Part shown: positions 58,914 to 64,000 of the stretch, piece by piece
Layout of the letters: each line of letters opens with the position of its first letter
How positions within the stretch are numbered: the stretch's first letter is position 1
Assembly: GCA_023411175.1 (NCBI GenBank)
Contig: JAEYPB010000062.1
Coordinates: 1-64,000 of the forward strand
DNA length: 64,000 bases
Direction of reading: 5' to 3'
From: Bacillota bacterium
GTDB lineage: Bacteria > Bacillota > Clostridia > Christensenellales > Aristaeellaceae
Position numbers and translations under genes: made by a program
The notes under the pieces: model-generated
What the model was told of the DNA's origin: nothing
Databases searched by the model: none
The model's input: only the letters and a program-made list of their open reading frames with translations

Positions 58914-60404
58914 CTAGACCCTCAGCACAATGGGCTTGCCGGGCTCCGCCGCGCCGATGCGACTCTGGGCGACCCGGTGCTTTTCGCCGATGGACCAGGC
59001 GGTGTCCCCCGCCACGGGCCACAGGATCAGGATGCCGCTCGGGCGCTCGTCGCCGTCTACCGCTTCCACATCGTCCACCACCGTCACCGGCTGACTCGTC
59101 ATCGCGGAGCCGGTCACCCGCAGGTTGCACTTGAGCTCGAGCCTGTCGCTCATCAGCGCGCTGGCCTCGGCGCCAGTCGCCTCGACGGTAAGCTCCCCCT
59201 CTTCCGGCAGCGCGCCCTCGCAGCGGATGGTAAAGGGCAATTCGCTCCTCGCGGCCTGCAGCCGCTCGCTGCCGCCGGGCAGGTACAAAACCCCCGCTTC
59301 GAGCACGCCCGAAACCACGGTCTGCCCGTTTTCCACCGTCCATTCGCTGACCACGGGCCTCACCCGTGCAGCCAGTACCGTACCCGCGCCGGGCGCGCCT
59401 TCCGGCAGCATCATCGTGCCCCGGAACACCTGCTGACTGTCCAGCGAGGCCTCCCCGGCGGACACGTTCATCGTGCGTTTTTCCGTCTCCAGCGCCTGCC
59501 CGGCGGTTGTGTACGCGCCGGAGAGGGCCGTGGCGCAGTCGCGCCCATAGGCGCGCACGCCGATGGCCAGGTCTGCCTCCAACGTCAGCGTAGATTCCTC
59601 GCTGCCGCCCTGTTCCACGTTGGTGATGAGGTTGGTCACATTCGCATTGGCCCGCACATCGCCGGTCAGCCATTCGGGGAGCTCGATCAGTTCGTCAAAG
59701 GGCAGCGTCACCTTCACCAGCGCGGCCGGCCTTGCGGGAACGCCGGTACCGATCAGCGTCTCGGTCAGCACCTCGCCCTTCACCCGCACGCCGCCCAGAT
59801 CCTGCGTCACGCCCGTCACCCGGGCGCTGGACCAGTCGATCAGCGCCAAACGCGCGTCGAGCTGCGCGGGAAGCGCCACGCTCTCCCGCAGCACCGCCTC
59901 GGCCCCGGCCTCGGCGCTTAGTTTCGTCGAGCAAATCTCGGTAAACCGCGCCTCCAGCGCCGGGATGGCCGCCGCCTGGGTAATGACGCTCAGCGTGTCC
60001 AGCGCGCTGACCCTGGCGGTCAGGATGATCGACACCTGAAAAACCATCCGCCCGTTCTCGTAGGACGCCTCCACATGCTCCACCTGACCGGTCACGGCCG
60101 CGATCATCCGGGGCTTCGCGCCGGGCGCCTCGATCGCCTGATTGAACTGCGCCTGAGCGGTCACCGCCCGGGGGCTCGTCTCTTCGCCCTGCCGGTACAC
60201 CGCCTGGCAGCGCACCGTTCCGTCCAGCAGCACGCGCCCCTCCTGCACCTCAACGGTGCCGATGGAGAGCGTCGCCTCCTCCATCAGCGGCTCCACCGCC
60301 TCGCGCCCCGCGCCGGAAACCGTGGCCTCCGCCCGCACGAGCGCCTGGGCGCTTTCGCTCGCCACCTGGCGCTCCACTTCAATGGTTTGCCTTTCCAGCT
60401 CCAC
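58914..60404 (-). CDS. SipL-like SPOCS (DUF3794) protein with LysM
   Basis: 496 aa. Three SPOCS (DUF3794) repeats, visible as similar blocks at about 30-110, 170-260 and 320-420 (for example VLLDGTVRCQAVYR, VRVKGEVLTETLIG, TVVSGVLEAGVLYL), then a C-terminal LysM domain (about 450-496, AGDTAWSIGEKHRV). The same layout as SipL of Clostridioides, which binds SpoIVA to anchor the spore coat at the forespore; so a coat-assembly role is likely. GTG start with AAGGAGG 7 nt upstream; the longer frame is rejected. Confidence 0.85.
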   Translation of the reverse strand: MELERQTIEVERQVASESAQALVRAEATVSGAGREAVEPLMEEATLSIGTVEVQEGRVLLDGTVRCQAVYRQGEETSPRAVTAQAQFNQAIEAPGAKPRMIAAVTGQVEHVEASYENGRMVFQVSIILTARVSALDTLSVITQAAAIPALEARFTEICSTKLSAEAGAEAVLRESVALPAQLDARLALIDWSSARVTGVTQDLGGVRVKGEVLTETLIGTGVPARPAALVKVTLPFDELIELPEWLTGDVRANANVTNLITNVEQGGSEESTLTLEADLAIGVRAYGRDCATALSGAYTTAGQALETEKRTMNVSAGEASLDSQQVFRGTMMLPEGAPGAGTVLAARVRPVVSEWTVENGQTVVSGVLEAGVLYLPGGSERLQAARSELPFTIRCEGALPEEGELTVEATGAEASALMSDRLELKCNLRVTGSAMTSQPVTVVDDVEAVDGDERPSGILILWPVAGDTAWSIGEKHRVAQSRIGAAEPGKPIVLRV

Positions 60405-60626
60405 GTTCAGCCCTCCTTGTACCCTTTTGAGCGCGGTTGAAGGCCCGCGTCCGCTCCCCTTCATTGCTATGCGGCAGGCGGGGCGGATATATCAAAAACG
60501 GCGGACAAACCACACCGCAGCGCGCCCAAGGCATCAAAAAACCCTGCGGTTTTCGATGCGGAGGGAGAAAGCCTGCGCGCGCCTGAAGCTTTCTGTTCTT
60601 TCCGGGGGCGCGCTGACCAAAGGAAC

Positions 60627-60738
60627 GGATAACGCCACCAATATGCGTACTGGTGGCGTTATCCCGCACCCGGCGTACACGCCGCCGGACACCATTAAAA
60701 CGTTGTGGAGTCTTTGCCGTTGTCTGAGTGCGCCCATC
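60627..60738. repeat. Dispersed palindromic repeat, copy B
   Basis: Begins with a perfect 14-bp inverted repeat (GGATAACGCCACCA, 60627-60640, with TGGTGGCGTTATCC, 60651-60664; 10-nt loop), followed by the repeat body matching bases 1-80. It lies immediately downstream of the MFS gene at 60749. The 344-base gap 60405-60748 holds only this and the SipL-like ribosome-site region. Confidence 0.7.
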
Positions 60739-60748
60739 GGCGCGCTTT

Positions 60749-62008
60749 TCACGCGCTCAAGGATTTTCCCGGCTGAACCGCCCTCGCGATCCCGAGCGCC
60801 ACGGCCGCTTCCGCCGCCAGCAGGCACAGGTTCATCACGAGCGGCAGCGCCCGATCTAGCCCGGCAACTTGCCCGGCAATCCAGCCGGCGGGCGTACTGA
60901 TCATAAGGATTGCGGCAAAAATCAAGCTGTTGACGCTCGCCCGTTCCGCGTCTGGTATGCTCAAGGACATCAAGGATTCGGACAAAGGGCCGATGATTGC
61001 CAGCGCGAAGGCGTCGCATGCCGCGGAGAGGAAGACGATCCAAGCCGCGCCTGAGACAGGGCAGGCCACCAGCGCCGCGAGGCCGAGCGCCTGCGCCGTC
61101 AATCCGGTAAGAAGCGGGCGCCGGACGCGCAGGACGCTTATGCGCGGGCTGATCATGAGGTAAACGGCGAGGGCAACCGCCGATTTGAGGAACGGGAACA
61201 CCGAAATGACGGCGTTGCTTATGCCGTACCGCTCCGTGACAAACAGCGCCCAGAAGCTCGCCTGAATCGTGTTGAAGCACGTCATGAGCACCATCAAAAC
61301 AACGCACAGGCGCGTGCGCCTTTGCCCGAGAGCCGCAACAAACCCGTGCCAGCCGCCGAAGGTGAGCGCGAGCAGGGAACGCCCCCTGCACGCCTCCATG
61401 CGCCGCACGCCCATGCCGCTTTCGCGGGACAGCCGGTAGTGCAGAATGAACTTCACGGTCATCAGCACCATGGACAGCGCATACAGCGCGCGCATCGTTG
61501 GAACCAGCGTAAAGCGGTCGATGCACAGGCCCGCCAGCGGTGAAAGAAACCCGGCCACGAGCCCCATGACGTTCAAAATGGCGTAAACATGGATGAGCCG
61601 CCCGCTGTCGCCATCCTCGACGATCATGCAACTGAAGCTGTTTCCGGTGATGCGCCACATGCTGTTCAAGGCCGCGGCAACCGCGAAATGCCAATAGCCC
61701 TGGGCGGCGGCCCAGAGCGCGCAAGGGATCATCCAACTGCCCAGTCCGAACACAAGCATCGTCCCGCGCCTGCCGTATTTGTCTACGATGGCGCCGGACA
61801 AGAGGCCCCACAGAAACTGCATCGCAAGGCTCAGGCTGGCGATAGCGCCAATCTGTGCGTCATTCAGGCCGATTGAGGACATGTAAAGGGCCGCGAAAGG
61901 CAAAAACAGATTGTATGGCACCGCCCACAAGGGCTCGGTAACCACGCATGCCCGCTGGTTTCCCTTCAGCGAGCATAAGGATTGCCACAGGGTGCAAATG
62001 GACTTCAT
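60749..62008 (-). CDS. MFS transporter, EPLWAVP family
   Basis: 419 aa, 12 membrane spans; MFS motif GAIVDKYGRRGTMLV after TM2. Shares the N-terminal stretch LKGNQRACVVTEPLWAVP with the transporter at 54143-55441. Start ATG with AAGGAG 7 nt upstream. A strong consensus promoter and a possible 35-codon leader ORF precede it, suggesting tight regulation (perhaps drug- or stress-induced). Confidence 0.88.
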   Translation of the reverse strand: MKSICTLWQSLCSLKGNQRACVVTEPLWAVPYNLFLPFAALYMSSIGLNDAQIGAIASLSLAMQFLWGLLSGAIVDKYGRRGTMLVFGLGSWMIPCALWAAAQGYWHFAVAAALNSMWRITGNSFSCMIVEDGDSGRLIHVYAILNVMGLVAGFLSPLAGLCIDRFTLVPTMRALYALSMVLMTVKFILHYRLSRESGMGVRRMEACRGRSLLALTFGGWHGFVAALGQRRTRLCVVLMVLMTCFNTIQASFWALFVTERYGISNAVISVFPFLKSAVALAVYLMISPRISVLRVRRPLLTGLTAQALGLAALVACPVSGAAWIVFLSAACDAFALAIIGPLSESLMSLSIPDAERASVNSLIFAAILMISTPAGWIAGQVAGLDRALPLVMNLCLLAAEAAVALGIARAVQPGKSLSA

Positions 62009-62023
62009 ATGTAATTTCTCCTT

Positions 62024-62131
62024 CTATCCCCGGATGACATCAACTCCTTTCTCCGCATTCCGACCGGCTGGTTTGAAGGGCGCACCTTGAGGGCCTACTG
62101 CGCGCCGTACGCGCTTTCGCATCTCCGGCAT
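62024..62131 (-). CDS. Possible 35-aa leader ORF before the MFS gene
   Basis: 35 codons (MPEMRKRVRRAVGPQG ...), very basic, ATG 62131 preceded by AAGGGGGG 7 nt upstream, stop 15 nt before the MFS start. No recognisable family. Its strong ribosome site and position between promoter and transporter resemble leader peptides of inducible transport or resistance genes; it could also be an unrelated small protein or noise. Confidence 0.4.
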   Translation of the reverse strand: MPEMRKRVRRAVGPQGAPFKPAGRNAEKGVDVIRG

Positions 62132-62170
62132 CGCGCTTCCCCCCTTCCGGCCTACTTCGATATTACTGCA

Positions 62171-62200
62171 ATTATATTGAATGTGTATGTCCGGTGTCAA
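62171..62200 (-). promoter_or_regulatory. Strong promoter of the MFS unit
   Basis: Minus strand perfect TTGACA (62195-62200), 18 nt, perfect TATAAT (62171-62176). The transcript would start about 30 nt before the leader ORF. Confidence 0.8.
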
Positions 62201-62323
62201 TCGCAAAGTTGCACGACTATGGTTTTCCCACACATCCTGTGCGTATTTCGAGGTGCGCCGCGCGCTTTGCTGGCTCGGCATCTCGGACGCGCTGAAAACC
62301 GTCGCCACCACGGTTCGCAGCCC

Positions 62324-62352
62324 TTGACAGCCAACGATGATTGGCCTACAAT
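62324..62352 (+). promoter_or_regulatory. Promoter of the DUF998 unit
   Basis: TTGACA (62324-62329), 17 nt, TACAAT (62347-62352). Confidence 0.7.
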
Positions 62353-62391
62353 GGGCTAACCGTCATCGGCTGAAAAAAGGCATATGGAGCT

Positions 62392-62511
62392 ATGCCTTAT
62401 ACAAGCACCATAAAGTATAAGGATATTTCCCAAGCAATGCTTGATGAGCGTATGGAACAACACGTACGGCAGTGCAACAGACATTATAGAATCGGAGGAG
62501 ATTTCGCATGA
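62392..62511 (+). CDS. Small hypothetical ORF coupled to DUF998 gene
   Basis: 39 codons, ATG 62392 to TGA 62509-62511, whose stop overlaps the start of the next gene (ATGA). The product (MPYTSTIKYKDISQAM ...) is not recognised. It sits between a good promoter and the DUF998 gene, which supports translation, though its own ribosome site is weak. It could be the remnant of a larger gene. Confidence 0.35.
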   Translation: MPYTSTIKYKDISQAMLDERMEQHVRQCNRHYRIGGDFA

Positions 62512-63188
62512 AGAGGACATTGATCCATTGGTGCGGCTTGTTGGGCATTGTCAGTCTGTTATCGTACACGGCTGCGGTGATCTTTTCTCCTCTGGCGTAT
62601 CCCGGTTACCAATGGATGGCACAGGCAGTGAGCGATTTGAGCGCAACCAACGCTCCCTCAAGAATGCTGTGGGCACAGCTCTCGTCCCTCTATGGTGTCT
62701 GCGGCATGATCTCAATCATGATGGTCTGCGTGTTTATCCAAGGTAAACTCAACAAGACACTGCGCAGCGGAATCTATCTGTTTGCAGCCATGAATTGGGT
62801 ATCCAGCATAGGCTATGCCATGTTTCCGATATCTGACCGGGGAAACGCTGGAACATTCCAGGATATAATGCACATTTATGCGGTGACTGTACCTGTGGTT
62901 CTTCTCTCCATTCTCTCCCTTGCCCTCATAATGGTCGGAGGGTATCGTGACATACGCTACCGTTATCTGGCGAATTGGGCAACCGCCGCGTTGCTGCTGA
63001 TGTTTGTGGGGGCAATAGGGGTGGGCGTCGTGCCGGCAGAGTACTTTGGCATTCCCGAGCGCTTCAGCGTATTTGCCGCAACCGGATTCAATGCGGTATT
63101 GGGTGCTTGCCTGTTCGGAGGTTTTTCGGAGGGAAAATCCCAAAGGCACGACGCGCAAGCTCCAATATCCCGTTATTCAACCCCATAG
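62508..63188 (+). CDS. DUF998 family membrane protein
   Basis: 226 aa, about six membrane spans; DUF998 sequence YQWMAQAVSDLSATNAPSRM. Members occur in many bacteria without known function. Codon use and base composition are more AT-rich than in the rest of the window, so it may have been acquired. A good ribosome site GGAGGAGATTTCGC precedes the ATG. Confidence 0.8.
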   Translation: MKRTLIHWCGLLGIVSLLSYTAAVIFSPLAYPGYQWMAQAVSDLSATNAPSRMLWAQLSSLYGVCGMISIMMVCVFIQGKLNKTLRSGIYLFAAMNWVSSIGYAMFPISDRGNAGTFQDIMHIYAVTVPVVLLSILSLALIMVGGYRDIRYRYLANWATAALLLMFVGAIGVGVVPAEYFGIPERFSVFAATGFNAVLGACLFGGFSEGKSQRHDAQAPISRYSTP

Positions 63189-63274
63189 GTTCTTTCCCCT
63201 GCACGTGGAGCCGGATGATGTTCTCCTTCAAAATCGCATATCCAGGCGAAGCTTGCCCGATAAGCAAAAGACTC

Positions 63275-63733
63275 TCATGCCTTGGACGATTGCAAGCTTT
63301 TGCATATTGCTACGATCTCCCGGTTCACCTGTTCGACGATATCGTGGAGCTTGTCCGAAAGGACAGGAGACAGCCCTTCGAAAAAACCGATCTCCGCTGC
63401 CTGTATGCCAATTAGAAACCCCGTCACTTTTCTTTCTCCGTAGAGAAGTGCGTGCAAAAGGCTGACATCATGGCAGAACGCCTTGGGTGGGAAATACCGT
63501 TCGCACTCTTCAAAGGGGATGGTAATCACCATACCTGCGGGCAATTCGAATTGCACCGCGTCCAGAATGATCACGGTGTCCCCGTCCTCAATGCTTAACA
63601 GGCAATTCTCCACAAAGATTTCACCTTGGAAAACCGTGGCGTTTGGCGGTAGATCCAAGCGTGCTGACACGGCTACGCCAATGACGTCGTCGCACAGCAG
63701 CGGATTGCCCACACCGAAGATTTTGAGGCTCAC
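63275..63733 (-). CDS. Hydrogenase maturation endopeptidase (HyaD/HycI family)
   Basis: 152 aa, with GNPLLCDDVIGVAV near the N-terminus (nickel/precursor recognition), the conserved Asp in IILDAVQF and His in FCHDVSLL. It cleaves the C-terminus of the large subunit, encoded just before it. GTG start overlapping the stop of that gene. Confidence 0.9.
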   Translation of the reverse strand: MSLKIFGVGNPLLCDDVIGVAVSARLDLPPNATVFQGEIFVENCLLSIEDGDTVIILDAVQFELPAGMVITIPFEECERYFPPKAFCHDVSLLHALLYGERKVTGFLIGIQAAEIGFFEGLSPVLSDKLHDIVEQVNREIVAICKSLQSSKA

Positions 63734-64000
63734 GCAATCTGGAAGCTGAAGGGCTCCGCCCTATCCGAGACGACATGCGCCGCGCAGTTCAGACATGGAT
63801 CAAACGAGCGCACGATGCGGCCGGCGATGATCTTCGCTTTTTTTTGATCCTCGATCGGCGTTCCGATCAGCGCCTGTTCACAAGCGCCATGCCGGCCGTC
63901 TTCGCTCTTTGGTGACATGTTCCAATTCGATGGAGGCAGGATGGTGTATCTTCCAATCTTTTGATTCTCGATTCGAATCCAATGCCCAAGTCCGCCGCGC
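63730..64000 (-). CDS. [NiFe] hydrogenase large subunit, C-terminal part
   Basis: The reading frame continues past the window edge; the visible 89 codons end in the nickel motif DPCLNCAAH and the short tail VVSDRAEPFSFQIA, which the protease is expected to remove after His. Upstream, RGGLGHWIRIENQKIGRY and LPPSNWNMSPKSEDG are highly typical of the large subunit. Its small subunit and partners must lie further along the minus strand beyond the window. Confidence 0.93.
   Translation of the reverse strand, partial: RGGLGHWIRIENQKIGRYTILPPSNWNMSPKSEDGRHGACEQALIGTPIEDQKKAKIIAGRIVRSFDPCLNCAAHVVSDRAEPFSFQIA

Noticed and set aside
63958..63985. Sequence GATTCGAATCC resembling a tRNA T-arm
   Set aside because: No acceptor or anticodon stems fit around it, and it lies in the hydrogenase coding frame.
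1..64000. Possible CRISPR arrays, IS elements or phage genes
   Set aside because: No regularly spaced direct repeats, transposase, integrase or phage structural gene seen; the repeats found are palindromic singles or an in-frame minisatellite.

Overview
The window comes from a GC-rich, endospore-forming, anaerobic member of the Bacillota, most likely class Clostridia. It carries a complete spoIIIA operon, spoIIGA-sigE, spoIIR, spoIIP, bofA, sleB-ypeB and a SipL-like SPOCS/LysM protein. It also has class-II-type household genes in clostridial order (asp23/amaP, nusB, folD, xseAB, ispA, dxs, tlyA, nadK, argR, recN), a glycyl radical enzyme and a NiFe hydrogenase. The order within Clostridia cannot be fixed from sequence alone. 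No tRNA, rRNA, CRISPR array, transposase or phage gene was seen.

Layout. 1-2.9 kb: palindromic repeat, secreted transglutaminase-like protein, degenerate Nudix protein, yebC. 2.9-14.7 kb: metabolic accessory region with PhzF, MFS transporter, Gfo/Idh/MocA oxidoreductase, glycyl-radical activase, and divergently a tight run deoR-ROK kinase-glycyl radical enzyme-YgjP-cysteine hydrolase-AmmeMemoRadiSam A/B fusion-radical SAM. 14.8-23.8 kb: one minus-strand operon zapA-U32 peptidase-mutS2-response regulator-histidine kinase-HtrA-flavodoxin-ModE-like regulator. 24-25.5 kb: spoIIGA-sigE behind Spo0A boxes. 26-28.9 kb: murJ-yjjG and a small SleB-like protein. 28.9-32 kb: spoIIP-ybaK-proS. 32.2-50 kb: a long minus-strand array, bofA-spoIIIAA..AH, then asp23-amaP-DUF2273, then nusB to plsC. 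50-53.8 kb: htpG behind a CIRCE element, and an araB-like kinase. 54-62 kb: two related MFS transporters flanking a sporulation/germination block (SipL-like, ispE, spoIIR, sleB, ypeB). 62-64 kb: AT-richer segment with a DUF998 membrane protein and the end of a NiFe hydrogenase operon.

How parts work together. Three pieces of the sigma-E switch lie here: SpoIIR (signal from the forespore, behind a sigma-F-like promoter), SpoIIGA (the protease) and pro-SigE with its YIGG processing region. SigE then normally drives spoIIIA, spoIIP and sipL. ProS and YbaK form a charge-and-proofread pair. The glycyl radical enzyme, its activase, a ROK sugar kinase, a DeoR regulator, a Gfo/Idh/MocA oxidoreductase and a transporter together look like a sugar-derived anaerobic pathway. 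My best guess is a clostridial version of 1,5-anhydrohexitol (anhydroglycolysis) degradation, and it is the most interesting system in the window.
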